Origin: Fen-455 sp050012675
GTDB lineage: Bacteria; Actinomycetota; Acidimicrobiia; Acidimicrobiales; Bog-793
Length of the DNA: 64,000 nucleotides
NCBI GenBank assembly: GCA_050012675.1
Contig: JBEKGS010000001.1
Location: 1-64,000, forward strand
Reading direction: 5' to 3'
A program made the position numbers and the translations under genes. Shown piece by piece: positions 34,123 to 43,027 of the stretch; positions within the stretch are counted from its first letter, which is position 1, and every line of letters starts with the position of its first letter. Under the pieces are notes generated by a model. It saw only the letters and a program-made list of their open reading frames with translations. It had not been told where the DNA came from and searched no databases.

Positions 34123-35694
34123 TCAATGCGCGCTTGCCTGCTTGGCGAGGTAGTCCTCGCTCACGAGGGTCGCCGAGTCCCGGTTGAGAGTCTCGCCCCG
34201 GAAGAATGCTGGCCGGAAGGCCTGCATCAAGAGCATGAGGATGATGCCGAGCAGGAGCATCCCGACGTCGAGGATGAAGACTCCGCCGACCTGACGGCCG
34301 AAGATGCCCCAATGCGTGTAGCTGTTGGCAGGCTGCCAGTAGTACCAGAAGGACCAGCCGAGGATGAAGAAGAGTATGACGCCGCCGAGGGTAGGGAAGA
34401 CACCTTGCATGAACAAATTGCGGATGCTGCTCGTGAGGCTCTTGCGGTAGTACCACGTGCAGGAGAACCCGGTGAGCCCGTAGTAGAAGGCGATCATCAC
34501 CCCGAGCGAGTCGACCGAATCCTTGATGACCTGCCCTTTCGAGAGGTAGTTCATGACGACGTAGAGCGCGATGGACACCACTCCCATGACCACCGTCGAG
34601 ACGGTGGGTGTGAGATGGCGCTTGTGGATCCTCTCGAAGGATCGGGGGATCGACCTGTAGACGGCCATCGAGAGCGTGGTGCGCGCCGTCGGGAGGATGG
34701 TTGTCTGGGTCGAGGCTGCCGCGGACGAGAGCACCATCAACAACAAGAGATGGTCCAGGATCGATGCCAGGGTCGAATGCCCGAAGATGGCCGGGCCGAG
34801 TATCGACAGCACGTCGCCGACGTTGTTGGGGTTCCCGAGCCCGATGCCGCTCGACCCGATCCCGGCGAAGGACTGCACGCCGAGGATGACGAGCGCGTAG
34901 ATGCCGAGCAGGACGAATGTCGACAAGACGGCCGCTTTCCCGGGCACCGTCTCGGCATTGGCGGTCTCCTCGTTGCAAGCAACGGCCGTGTCCCATCCCC
35001 AGTAGATGAAGAGCATGTCCGCGAGGCCGACGATGAAGTCGCTGAAGTGCTTTACGGCAAAGGGGTTGAACCAGGAGCCGGTCGGAACGAGGTGCCCGAC
35101 CGGAGCACTGCCGTTGCCGACCCTGACGAGCGCCCAGACCGACAGTACCGTCAGCATCGTGAGCTCGATACCGAGCAGGGCTTTTTGGAAGTTGGCGGAG
35201 ATCTCGATGCCCACGTAGCAGATCCAAGTCATCGCGACGATCCACAGCACTCCGACCAACAGGACCCAGCCGCTCGTCGCGTTGTTGCCGATGTCCTTTG
35301 CGTTGAACAGCTCGAACACGTACTGGCCGGCGATCTGGGCGAGGCTCGCCATCACGAGGATGTCGGATGCGATGATGCCCCAACCGCCCATCCAGCCCAC
35401 TCTCGGAGTGAAGGCCCTCGTCGCCCACGTGAAGGTTGTCCCGCAGTCCGGGTCCGCCTTGTTCATCTCCTGATAGCCGACGGAGATGAAGTACATCGGG
35501 ACGAACGCGAGGACCGTGACGATCGGCGCCTGAAGCCCGATCGCGACGACCACGAAGCCGAGCGTGGCGGCCAGGCTGTATGCAGGTGCAGTCGAGGCAA
35601 CGCCGATGACGACACTCGAGATGAGGCCGAGTGCGCCGCTCTTGAGTCCCTTGGTGGGCGCCTGACCTGCAGGCTCTACGACGATCGAAGCCAC
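34123..35694 (-). CDS. APC-superfamily amino acid permease
   Basis: A 523-residue transporter with 12 predicted helices. The first helix region is SGALGLISSVVIGVASTAPA, which matches the unwound TM1 substrate site of APC transporters, and EMNKADPDCGTTFTWATRAF is a family hallmark in the TM2-TM3 region. The GTG at 35694 is favoured because GGGGGGAG lies just before it; the longer frame from GTG 35751 would start inside an inverted repeat. The substrate (amino acid, polyamine or related amine) cannot be assigned. It is divergent from the pirin gene with 280 bp between. Confidence 0.88.
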   Translation of the reverse strand: MASIVVEPAGQAPTKGLKSGALGLISSVVIGVASTAPAYSLAATLGFVVVAIGLQAPIVTVLAFVPMYFISVGYQEMNKADPDCGTTFTWATRAFTPRVGWMGGWGIIASDILVMASLAQIAGQYVFELFNAKDIGNNATSGWVLLVGVLWIVAMTWICYVGIEISANFQKALLGIELTMLTVLSVWALVRVGNGSAPVGHLVPTGSWFNPFAVKHFSDFIVGLADMLFIYWGWDTAVACNEETANAETVPGKAAVLSTFVLLGIYALVILGVQSFAGIGSSGIGLGNPNNVGDVLSILGPAIFGHSTLASILDHLLLLMVLSSAAASTQTTILPTARTTLSMAVYRSIPRSFERIHKRHLTPTVSTVVMGVVSIALYVVMNYLSKGQVIKDSVDSLGVMIAFYYGLTGFSCTWYYRKSLTSSIRNLFMQGVFPTLGGVILFFILGWSFWYYWQPANSYTHWGIFGRQVGGVFILDVGMLLLGIILMLLMQAFRPAFFRGETLNRDSATLVSEDYLAKQASAH

Positions 35695-35732
35695 TTCGCT
35701 CCCCCCCTGCGACGTGCGACGGCGTCTTTCGT

Positions 35733-35760
35733 GCGAGGTGAGTGTCCTCACTCACCTCGC
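35733..35760. promoter_or_regulatory. Perfect 12-bp inverted repeat with 4-base loop
   Basis: GCGAGGTGAGTG-TCCT-CACTCACCTCGC lies 39 bp upstream of the permease GTG in the divergent permease/pirin region. It could be an operator or, as RNA, a stable hairpin in the permease leader. It is not followed by a T-run on either strand. Confidence 0.5.
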
Positions 35761-35974
35761 AGTCCGAATGTCGATTCCGGACACGCTAGCGCCCCCGCTC
35801 CCAGCGAGCGCACGCGGCGCTGCAACCGCGTTGGGCTCGTGCCACTGTGGCGTGTGCGCGTGCCGGGGCGGGGAGATCGCGGTAGTCGCGCGGATGTTCC
35901 GGCCGGAATGCCGGGCAGGCAACGCTTGTTCACCAATTCGGTCAGCAAGTCCCCAGCGATACGAAAGAGGCGCG

Positions 35975-36982
35975 ATGCCGGCAGTGACAGTTGAGAACGT
36001 CCTGACGTTGCCGCGTATCCCCGCGCCCGATCCGGTCGCGGCACGCGAACGCCCCGTGAAGTCTGTGACGACCGCGCCCTCCGGGCTCGAGGGAGAGGGG
36101 TTCCCGGTTCGTCGCGCGTTCGCCGGTGTGAGCCTCACCGATCTTGACCCTTTCGTCCACATGGACCAGATGGGGGAGGTCGACTACGCCCCGGGGGAGC
36201 CCAAGGGGACACCCTGGCACCCTCACCGGGGTTTCGAGACTGTCACTTACATCATCGACGGCACCTTCGTCCATCAGGACTCGAACGGTGGCGGGGGCCG
36301 GATCACCAACGGCGACACTCAGTGGATGACCGCGGGCGCCGGGATACTCCACATCGAGGCGCCGCCTGAGGAGCTCGTGCTGAGCGGCGGCCTCTTCCAC
36401 GGGATCCAGCTGTGGGTGAACCTTCCCCGCGCCAACAAGTGGAACCCTCCCCGCTACCAGGACATCCGTGGGCGCGAGTCGACGCTGCTCACCACGAGCG
36501 ACGGCGGCGCGCTGCTGCGGCTGATCGCCGGCGACCTCGGCGGTCACAGTGGCCCCGGCTCAACATTCACACCGATAACGATGGTGCACGCCACGATCAG
36601 CCCGGGCGCCCGCGTGCAGCTACCCTGGCGGGCCGACTTCAACGCCCTCGCCTACGTGCTGGCGGGCAGAGGAAGCGCCGGTGGCGAGCGCCGCCCTGTC
36701 CGCACGGGACAGCTCGTCGTATTCGGACCCGGCGACGCCCTGACCTTGACGGCGGAGCGGGCTCAGGACGGCGGGTCGAATTTCGAAGTGCTGCTGCTCG
36801 GCGGCCAGCCCATCGGCGAGCCTGTGGTGCACTACGGGCCTTTTGTGATGAACACCAAAGCCGAGATCGTCCAGGCGATGGAGGATTACCAGGCCGGGCG
36901 TCTCGGTACGGTGCCCGCTCAGGTCCTGCCTCACCGCCACGCCGGCGATGTCGAGCTGTCGACACCCGCCGACAAGCCATAG
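35975..36982 (+). CDS. Pirin family protein
   Basis: A 335-residue bicupin of the pirin family. The metal ligands are seen in WHPHRGFETVTYIIDG (His-x-His, about 81-83) and in the later HQDSNG and GILHIEAPPEE (His, Glu). Pirins bind Fe and some act as quercetin dioxygenases or redox sensors. ATG 35975 has AAGAGG four bases upstream. It is longer than typical bacterial pirins (about 290-300) by an N-terminal segment of about 30 residues. It stands alone between divergent and convergent neighbours. Confidence 0.9.
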   Translation: MPAVTVENVLTLPRIPAPDPVAARERPVKSVTTAPSGLEGEGFPVRRAFAGVSLTDLDPFVHMDQMGEVDYAPGEPKGTPWHPHRGFETVTYIIDGTFVHQDSNGGGGRITNGDTQWMTAGAGILHIEAPPEELVLSGGLFHGIQLWVNLPRANKWNPPRYQDIRGRESTLLTTSDGGALLRLIAGDLGGHSGPGSTFTPITMVHATISPGARVQLPWRADFNALAYVLAGRGSAGGERRPVRTGQLVVFGPGDALTLTAERAQDGGSNFEVLLLGGQPIGEPVVHYGPFVMNTKAEIVQAMEDYQAGRLGTVPAQVLPHRHAGDVELSTPADKP

Positions 36983-37057
36983 GTCTGCGACAGGGCCTTC
37001 CCGCCTTCCACCCCGCGGCTTTGGTGGCAGGCTGTGGCGGCCGACCTCCTCACCGGC

Positions 37058-38086
37058 TCATGAGCCACCAATCGCCAGCGGCTCGAGGCGGTCGGTGGTG
37101 GTCGCCCGCTCGAGTGCGGGAACCTCAACGCCCGTCGGGGTGCCGTTCGCGCGCAGCGTCCCCATCGTGGTGATCGTGGTCACGAGCAGCGCCAGGCCTA
37201 TCCACTGAGATGGCGACAGCGTCTCGCCGAAGAACAGATAGTCGAGTATGAGCGCCGTGAAGGGGAAGGCCAGCTCGCCGAGGGTGGCCGCGGCGGCCGG
37301 CGTGGCGCGCAGGCCCCGGTAGTAGACGAGCAGGCTCAACAGGCCTGGGACGAGCGCGAGCAGGATCAGGGCGAGCAAGGCCTTGGCGCTCATGTGCGTG
37401 TAGGCGGACCCGTCCCCGGTCACTGCGAGCGCTACCAGTGCGGCTATGAGCCCTGTCGCGAGGCGCAAGGCCGTCAGCTCGCTGAAGGGGAGCTTGGCGC
37501 CTAGGTGCCGCCCGAGCACGGTACCGAACCCCCAGAGCGCGGCCGCGGAGACCGCCAGCAAAGCGGGCGCCCAACCGTCGATGCCTCCCAGCGAGAGCGG
37601 GTGGGCAAAAGCGACGAGGTACGAGCCCGCCAGCCCGCCCAGAAGGTACAGGCCGTAGCGGCGTTGCAGGCGTTCGCCGAGCAGCACGCGAGCGCCGGCA
37701 ACGGCGAAGAGGGGTTGGAGCTGTTGCAGGAGCACAGGCGTGTTCGGCCGGCCGTAGGTGAACGCGAACGTGAACAGCAGTGTGGCCAGGGCGGAGGATC
37801 CGCAACCGAGCACGACGAGGGCGAGCCAGTCGCGGAGGTCGAACACCGCCAGGGCCCTGCGTATCCCCCGCCAGACAAAGGGGGCGAGAAGGATCGTCGG
37901 TAGCGCCTGTTCGACAGCCACGATCGCTGGCGCCGGCATGCGCAGGGCAAGGCCTTGGCGCAGCACAGGATCGGTCCCCCACATTGCCGCCCCCATAGCC
38001 ACCAGGGCGAAGCTTCCGCCGGTCGTGCGCCGCCAGAGGCTCTCGCGTGTCACGGTCGGATTCGTGAGGACGTCTCGGCTGCTCAC
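37058..38086 (-). CDS. EamA-family (drug/metabolite) transporter
   Basis: A 342-residue membrane protein with ten predicted helices in two EamA repeats: about 20-160 (MGAAMWGTDPVLRQGLALRM, then YGRPNTPVLLQQLQPLFAVA) and 175-320 (ALWGFGTVLGRHLG, then ELAFPFTALILDYLFFGE). The GTG at 38086 is the likely start because the protein family begins shortly before the first helix; the longer reading from 38242 has a non-membrane, low-quality extension. Substrate unknown; such transporters export amino acids or metabolites. It is followed by a charged C-tail. Confidence 0.85.
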   Translation of the reverse strand: MSSRDVLTNPTVTRESLWRRTTGGSFALVAMGAAMWGTDPVLRQGLALRMPAPAIVAVEQALPTILLAPFVWRGIRRALAVFDLRDWLALVVLGCGSSALATLLFTFAFTYGRPNTPVLLQQLQPLFAVAGARVLLGERLQRRYGLYLLGGLAGSYLVAFAHPLSLGGIDGWAPALLAVSAAALWGFGTVLGRHLGAKLPFSELTALRLATGLIAALVALAVTGDGSAYTHMSAKALLALILLALVPGLLSLLVYYRGLRATPAAAATLGELAFPFTALILDYLFFGETLSPSQWIGLALLVTTITTMGTLRANGTPTGVEVPALERATTTDRLEPLAIGGS

Positions 38087-38183
38087 TCGATCAGTCTCGC
38101 ATCCGGCCGGGCGCCAGGGCACAGGTCGCTTCGGAAAAGGGCATGGCTGGCTTGGTCCTTGGCGGTACTCAAACCGGCCGGTG

Positions 38184-38915
38184 TCAGGGGCGGACCCAGG
38201 GACTGTCCGACCTCCCGAGGATGCGGGTCGTCGCCGCGACACTCACTATTAGCACGAGGGCGATCACCAGAGGAAAGACGTTGTGGCCGTGAATGACCAG
38301 TGCCGCGCCGAGGAGGCCGCCCACCATCATTGCGGTCACGGCGACCAACCGGCGTCCGGACACCGATCCCTTCCCTCCGGCGAGCGCGCTGTCCGCGGCG
38401 GTGCCGGTGATGGTCAAGGTCAGCACGGTCGTGGTCATGTCGGGCACGGCGAGTCTTCGAGCCGTCGCGTTCTGGACCCCCATGGCTGTCCCGAGAACGA
38501 CGATCAAGGCGTAGCGGAACTCGTGGCCGATCGCCTCTCCTGCCACAGCGGCGAGGACCACCGAAGCCGCCAGGAAGACCGCCTGCATCAAGGCGGCCGC
38601 GGCCAGCAAACGGGCCCGGTGCTCTCCAAGTCGCGAGCCGACCTTGCCTCCGACGAGGGCGCCGGAGAAGAACGACGCCAGGGCAACCAGCGATGCCGCA
38701 ATGGAGAAGCCAGGCGCTCCGGCGAGCGCAAAGCCGAGGAACACGACGTTGCCGGTCATGTTGGCGACGAAGACGTGCCCGAGAGCCAGGTAGCTGAAGG
38801 CATCCACCAACCCGGTGAGAATTGTCATGGTGACGAGCAGCGGGGGCAGTGGGCCATGTCTGGTTCCGCGTGCTGGTACGAGCGTCTCGCGCACCTCCGC
38901 GAGAAAGACGCTCAC
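38184..38915 (-). CDS. DUF1275 (YoaK-like) membrane protein
   Basis: A 243-residue protein with about six helices. LLVTMTILTGLVDAFSYLAL and VFVANMTGNVVFLGFALAG near the start are the DUF1275 hallmarks, and GVQNATARRLAVPDMTTTVL (about 145-165) is the second. Function is unknown. GTG 38915 is supported by its GTGA overlap with the stop of the small upstream gene (38912-39091). The longer frame to 38987 lies inside that small gene in another frame and is rejected. Confidence 0.86.
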   Translation of the reverse strand: MSVFLAEVRETLVPARGTRHGPLPPLLVTMTILTGLVDAFSYLALGHVFVANMTGNVVFLGFALAGAPGFSIAASLVALASFFSGALVGGKVGSRLGEHRARLLAAAALMQAVFLAASVVLAAVAGEAIGHEFRYALIVVLGTAMGVQNATARRLAVPDMTTTVLTLTITGTAADSALAGGKGSVSGRRLVAVTAMMVGGLLGAALVIHGHNVFPLVIALVLIVSVAATTRILGRSDSPWVRP

Positions 38916-39091
38916 CCTGTCGCACCGTCGGCATAGACGACGATCAAGACCTCGTCTCCGTTGTTGTCGACGGCGCGGTGCCACCAAGAGCTGACGCCCA
39001 CGTTCGACAGCAGTTCGATATGGGCAGTCTGGGCGGCCTTGAGCGCCACGCCTCGGCGAAGCACCCAGCTCTGATCGACCGGCGGCGTCAT
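38912..39091 (-). CDS. Small 59-residue protein of unknown function
   Basis: A short frame that starts at ATG 39091 and ends with TGA at 38912-38914, overlapping the DUF1275 start by 4 bp. The product begins MTPPVDQSWVLRRGVAL and ends with SSWWHRAVDNNGDEVLIVVY plus a short Gly/Ala tail, a regular, coding-looking beta-type sequence. AGG lies six bases before the ATG. The same frame is open upstream as far as the stop of the aldo/keto reductase gene (39239), but the ATG is the only start codon in it. I do not recognise the family; it could be the C-terminal part of a small cupin-like domain. Confidence 0.55.
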   Translation of the reverse strand: MTPPVDQSWVLRRGVALKAAQTAHIELLSNVGVSSWWHRAVDNNGDEVLIVVYADGATG

Positions 39092-39238
39092 CTCGGACCT
39101 GACCGCAAGCCGTTCGAGTCGGGTCTCGTTGCTATCGGTATTCCATTCGCCCCATGCCGAAGACGGCGATGGTGGGTGGTCCTCCCCTGTTTGCGCGTGG
39201 CGCTGTTCCCCATGACTCCTCTTCCTTTGGGCTTCGCT

Positions 39239-40207
39239 TCAGCCGCCTTCAGGTGAGGGGCTCGTGACAGTCACCGCGCTGCTCGTGACGTTGTCGATGT
39301 TGGCGAGGGCCTCCTCGTCGAGCTGCAGATCGACGGCGCGAACGGCGTCGTCGACGTGGGCGGGGTCACGGGTCCCCACGATCGCGACGTCGATCCCCGG
39401 GCGCGCAAGGGTCCAAGCCACCGCCAGCCGGCTCACCGACGTGCCGAACTCCTGTTGGGCGAAGGTCTCGAGCTTGGCGACTACCTCGAGATTGCGCCGG
39501 AAGGTCGCGCCGCGGAACGAAGGGCTGGCGTGACGCCAGTCGTCCGCCGCGAAGGTGGTCGAATGGCTGAGGTTACTTGTGAGCAGGCCGTGCGCGAGGG
39601 GACCGTACACGAGGACGCCGATCCCGTTGACCTCTGTATAGGGGAGGATCTCATTTTCGATCTCGCGCTGGAACAGGCTGTAGGGCGACTGCAGGCTTTC
39701 GACGGGCAGTACGGAGCTGAACCTGTTCATCTGGCCGATATCGAAGTTCGACACGCCGACATGTCTGATCTTGCCCTCGGCCACGAGCGCGGCGAGAGTG
39801 GCGGCGGTTTCTTCGAAGGAGCACCGGGGGTCGGGCCAGTGAACCTGGTAGAGATCGATGCACTCTGCGCCGAGCGCCCGCAGGCTCGCCTCGACTCCCT
39901 GGCGGATCCACTCAGGGCTCGAGTCGCGTGTCACGCCACCTTCAACCGGGCGGACGCCCCCTTTCGTGGCGATGACCAGGCTCTCACGGCTGTGACCGCG
40001 GAGTGCTCGGGCGAGCAGCCGTTCCGAGTCACCGAATCCGTAAGCCTGGGCGGTGTCGAACAGGGTTACGCCCTGGTCGAGGGCACGCCTGATGGCGGCC
40101 ACGGCCTCGACCTCATCTGTCGTCCCCCATGCGCCTCCGAGCTCCCAGGTGCCGAAGGCAACTCGAGAAACCCTCAGGTCAGTGCAGCCGAGCATCGTGT
40201 ACTGCAT
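39239..40207 (-). CDS. Aldo/keto reductase
   Basis: A 322-residue NADPH-dependent TIM-barrel reductase. The catalytic tetrad is present: Asp and Tyr in LFDTAQAYG (about 50-58), Lys in VIATKGG (about 84), His in YQVHWPD (about 120). The cofactor region includes GVSNFD and, near the C-terminus, IVGTRDPAHVDDAVRAV. GGGAGGG four bases before the ATG at 40207 fixes the start. The substrate is unknown, as is usual in the family. It is transcribed toward the small gene and DUF1275. Confidence 0.92.
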   Translation of the reverse strand: MQYTMLGCTDLRVSRVAFGTWELGGAWGTTDEVEAVAAIRRALDQGVTLFDTAQAYGFGDSERLLARALRGHSRESLVIATKGGVRPVEGGVTRDSSPEWIRQGVEASLRALGAECIDLYQVHWPDPRCSFEETAATLAALVAEGKIRHVGVSNFDIGQMNRFSSVLPVESLQSPYSLFQREIENEILPYTEVNGIGVLVYGPLAHGLLTSNLSHSTTFAADDWRHASPSFRGATFRRNLEVVAKLETFAQQEFGTSVSRLAVAWTLARPGIDVAIVGTRDPAHVDDAVRAVDLQLDEEALANIDNVTSSAVTVTSPSPEGG

Positions 40208-40722
40208 GGTCCCTCCCGGTGTTCTCTAGCTCTCCTTGTCCTCTGTGGGAACACGACGTCAGGATGTCAGTCCCCCGACGACGGCGACCATGACATGGCA
40301 ATGATCTGGCCAGACTAGCGAGATCGACTAGAGACCCGTTTCGCCGGAGATGCGTTGCATGGAGGTCTCACTATCGGGACCTATCCGGAGCGACCGTGTG
40401 GCTGAGACTGCCGGCTTTGCCTCTAGAAGCGGTGTGGCCCGACCAGTCACGGGGACCATCGCCACCTTCGTTTCGAGGTGCACTTGTTCCAAAGCCGCCT
40501 TGAGGATCTCTGCGAACCGGGGCGGGCCGCCACCTGCCCGGCAATATGTGCCCGGAAAGAAGAAGAAGAGTGCCGATTCAGGTCGGCACGTACCTTGCCA
40601 TTGAGGCGTCCAGTGGCAGGAAATGGGAGCGTCCTCTTGAGATGACTTCTCCTCCTGAGTGCTCTTCGATGATCCCGTCACCGTCTTCCAACGCCTCGGC
40701 GGCGGGCCGGCGCGGTGGAGCG
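40208..40722. other. Gap without a supported gene
   Basis: A minus-strand frame at 40328-40681 contains FAEILKAALEQVHLETKV and has some coding-like stretches, but it starts with low-complexity Ser/Gln/Phe sequence and I recognise no family. Nothing else stands out in these 515 bases. Confidence 0.4.
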
Positions 40723-41274
40723 TTAGGCCGATCTCTTCATGGCGTCGCGCATGCGGTCCATCACCGCCGCCACAGGGCCGAGCACGACATTGCCCGGCGG
40801 CGTGTCTGGGGCGTGGGGGTGGGGGTGAGACGGGGCGGAGGCAAGAGCTTTCCGGTAGCGCATCCCGAGCTCCTGGAGATCCTTTGCTTTGGTGTGGGCT
40901 TCCAGTGAAGGCAGAATTTCGCGCTCTTCATGCTGTGCGTGCCCGAGGACATCCCTCTTCAGCTGCAGGATCCCCGCCCGGAGGGCAACCGGCTCGTGCT
41001 CGAGTTTGTCGAGGCGGGCGAGCGCCCTTTCTGCCTCGGACTGCTCGGCAATGCAGGCGTCCGCCACGGCGTCGCCGCCAGGTACATTGCGCCTAAACGA
41101 GGGATAGACGACGAGCTCCTCGGCCACCTCGTGACGCACGAGCTCTTCGCGCAGTTGGCAAAAGTACTCCACGAGACTGTCGTCGTCTGTGACGTCCAGC
41201 CTCGAGAACATCGTCTCGACCTTGTTGTGGTCGGCCCTTACCAGAGTGACTACGTCTTGGGTCTCAAGTGGCAC
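40723..41274 (-). CDS. Hemerythrin-domain (HHE) protein
   Basis: A 183-residue four-helix bundle of the hemerythrin-like family, with the metal ligands spread along four helices: ADHNKVETMF (His about 15), RHEVAEELVVYP (His about 47, Glu 51), EQSEAERAL, and GHAQHEEREILP (His about 110-114, Glu). These bind a di-iron site that senses or carries O2 or NO. GTG 41274 has GGAGG eight bases upstream. The C-terminal 35 residues (His/Pro-rich, then a short helix) are outside the domain. Single gene, followed by unannotated space. Confidence 0.9.
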   Translation of the reverse strand: MPLETQDVVTLVRADHNKVETMFSRLDVTDDDSLVEYFCQLREELVRHEVAEELVVYPSFRRNVPGGDAVADACIAEQSEAERALARLDKLEHEPVALRAGILQLKRDVLGHAQHEEREILPSLEAHTKAKDLQELGMRYRKALASAPSHPHPHAPDTPPGNVVLGPVAAVMDRMRDAMKRSA

Positions 41275-41365
41275 CGTTCAAACCTCCGTGTGCTTGTTGC
41301 CGTCACGATCGGTACCCGCGGCTGGCACCCGTAAACCGATGAGCTCTCAGTCAAGGGCCTTCTCT

Positions 41366-41947
41366 TCAGCGTTGTGGCACGTGGCGTCCGATCAGAGGAA
41401 GGACGAACCAGAGCCAAACGAAGGTGAGAGCGGTCAGGCCGGCGATGAGGGGCACCGCGAGACCGTTCTCGACGTAGCTCACCGAGAGGAGCACCGAGCC
41501 TGTGATTGCGAGGGCGACCGTGGCGAGGCCGGCGATTGCCATCAGGTTAGAGATGCGGATCAGCAGGCTCTTGCGGTGACGGCGGAACACGAGACGGTGG
41601 TAGGCGACGGGTCCTGAGAACAATGCCGTGGCGAGCGCTGCCAGGAGCAGGTTCGCGACATACAGATCGCGTTGGAAAGCGCTCAACTTCGCGAAGCGCA
41701 CGGAGAAGAAGGGAAGCGAGAGGAGGAAGCCGAACAGCACTTGAACGCCGAGTGCTCCCACGCGGAGCTCTTGAAGCAGCTCGAGCAGGTTGCGGTCATC
41801 CCGCTCCTCCTCGGTCTCGTGGCGTCCTCGGTTGTTGTCCGACGGTTTGGCGTCTGCGCCGCCCGGGAACTTGCCGAAATCCTCGAAGGACCGCTCTTCG
41901 ACCTGTCCGCGCACCGACGTCTCTCCCCGGTCGACCACTTCTGCCAA
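41366..41947 (-). CDS. DUF6328 family membrane protein
   Basis: A 193-residue protein with a charged N-terminal tail (about 1-45) leading into ETEEERDDRNLLELLQELRV, the family hallmark, then four transmembrane helices (about 65-85, 100-118, 135-155 and 165-185). SGPVAYHRLVFRRHRK after the second helix is also characteristic. Function is unknown. The TTG at 41947 is the earliest start in frame; the real start could lie further in because the first 40 residues are low complexity. It sits upstream of the hemerythrin gene on the same strand, 91 bp away, and the two may be co-transcribed. Confidence 0.8.
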   Translation of the reverse strand: MAEVVDRGETSVRGQVEERSFEDFGKFPGGADAKPSDNNRGRHETEEERDDRNLLELLQELRVGALGVQVLFGFLLSLPFFSVRFAKLSAFQRDLYVANLLLAALATALFSGPVAYHRLVFRRHRKSLLIRISNLMAIAGLATVALAITGSVLLSVSYVENGLAVPLIAGLTALTFVWLWFVLPLIGRHVPQR

Positions 41948-42091
41948 GCAGCCCGGATCTGTTGGCAGTTACTTACCCTGCGCCTCAGGGCCGAAACCTG
42001 AAACGGCAAGGCCGTACACGCAGGTGTGTCAGCTTGCCGGTCGCGCCTCGGCGGTTTGTCTGTGTCCCGAACGGGCGCTTGTGCGGACTTT

Positions 42092-42817
42092 TCAGCGCAG
42101 GCTGTAGCCGCCGTCCATGACGAGCTCGGTCCCGCAGCAGTAGCTCGAGTCGGTGCTGAGCAGGAATGCCACCGCCCGGGCCACCTCCACGGGCTCGGCG
42201 AAGCGGCCGACTACGATCCCCGCCTTCCACTGTTCGAACTGGTGGGATTTCAAGCTGAGCAACGGCGTGTCGACGTAGCCGGGGGAGATTGTGTTCAGCC
42301 GGACGCCGCGCGGGCCCCACTCCACTGCGAGGGACTTCGTGAGGGCGGTGACCGCAGCCTTGGAGGCGTTATAGGCGCACTGGTGCTGGGGGTAGTTCAC
42401 TATGCAGTTCCCCGACATCGAGGCGACGTTCACGATGCTGCCTCCGCCGCTTTCGAGCAGTCGGCGACCGAAGGCTCTACAGCTCAAGAAGACGCCGCGG
42501 AGGTTCACTGCCAGCACGGCGTCGAACTGCTCGATCGACATCTGCTCGGCCGGCACGTCGTTCTCCACGATGCCGGCACAACAGACGAGATCGACCGGCC
42601 CGGAGGCGAGCTCGTAGCAGGACGCCACCGCCTCGTCGACGCTGGCGGGCACGGTGACGTCGACCGGAACCGAGCGCACGCCCGCGGGAGGCGCGGGGTC
42701 GGTCACGATGTCGAGACCGAAGACATCGAGCCCAAGTTCCGCTAGGTGGCCGCTCAAGACGCGGCCGATACCCCCGCTGGCTCCTGTTACCGCCACGTGT
42801 CCGTTGAGGAAGTCCAT
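42092..42817 (-). CDS. Short-chain dehydrogenase/reductase
   Basis: A 241-residue classical SDR: VTGASGGIGRVL (cofactor-binding, 9-20), CCAGI in place of NNAG (about 83), the Ser in NVASMSGN (about 135), and the catalytic YNASK (about 152-156), followed by the SPGYVDTPLL loop. The absence of an Arg in the Gly-rich loop and the LDIVTD Asp suggest NAD rather than NADP. ATG 42817 is chosen as the family start; the frame upstream to 43354 is not SDR-like. Substrate unknown. It is divergent from the DegV gene with 210 bp between. Confidence 0.9.
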   Translation of the reverse strand: MDFLNGHVAVTGASGGIGRVLSGHLAELGLDVFGLDIVTDPAPPAGVRSVPVDVTVPASVDEAVASCYELASGPVDLVCCAGIVENDVPAEQMSIEQFDAVLAVNLRGVFLSCRAFGRRLLESGGGSIVNVASMSGNCIVNYPQHQCAYNASKAAVTALTKSLAVEWGPRGVRLNTISPGYVDTPLLSLKSHQFEQWKAGIVVGRFAEPVEVARAVAFLLSTDSSYCCGTELVMDGGYSLR

Positions 42818-43027
42818 TTGTGCTTCTTTCACTTGTCGTTCGCGAACGGTAAAGGCCGGGCACGGCCGATGAGTGCTGGTCGAATGCCGTGGCACTCCGG
42901 TCGAGAAGCTATCGTCGCAAGGCCACCACGTCCAAAGGCTGACGCGCCTCTCCGTAGTTGACCTTTCCATGTTGCGCGTACCGCGACCGCCCGCCGTAGG
43001 CTCAGACGAGTCAGTCAGGAGGAGACC

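Noticed and set aside
33971..35755. A 594-codon minus-strand frame in the permease region
   Set aside because: Out-of-phase reading of the same strand; the permease frame has the transmembrane pattern and start context.
34075..35994. A 639-codon plus-strand open frame
   Set aside because: It lies antisense to the APC permease, is rich in Asp/Arg/Glu repeats as expected from the reverse of a membrane protein gene in GC-rich DNA, and matches no family.
36412..37173. Plus-strand frame within and after pirin
   Set aside because: Different phase from pirin, Arg/Pro-rich, ends inside the opposite-strand transporter.
40328..40681. Minus-strand frame of 117 codons
   Set aside because: Low-complexity start, no ribosome site and no recognisable family; kept only as a note in the gap.
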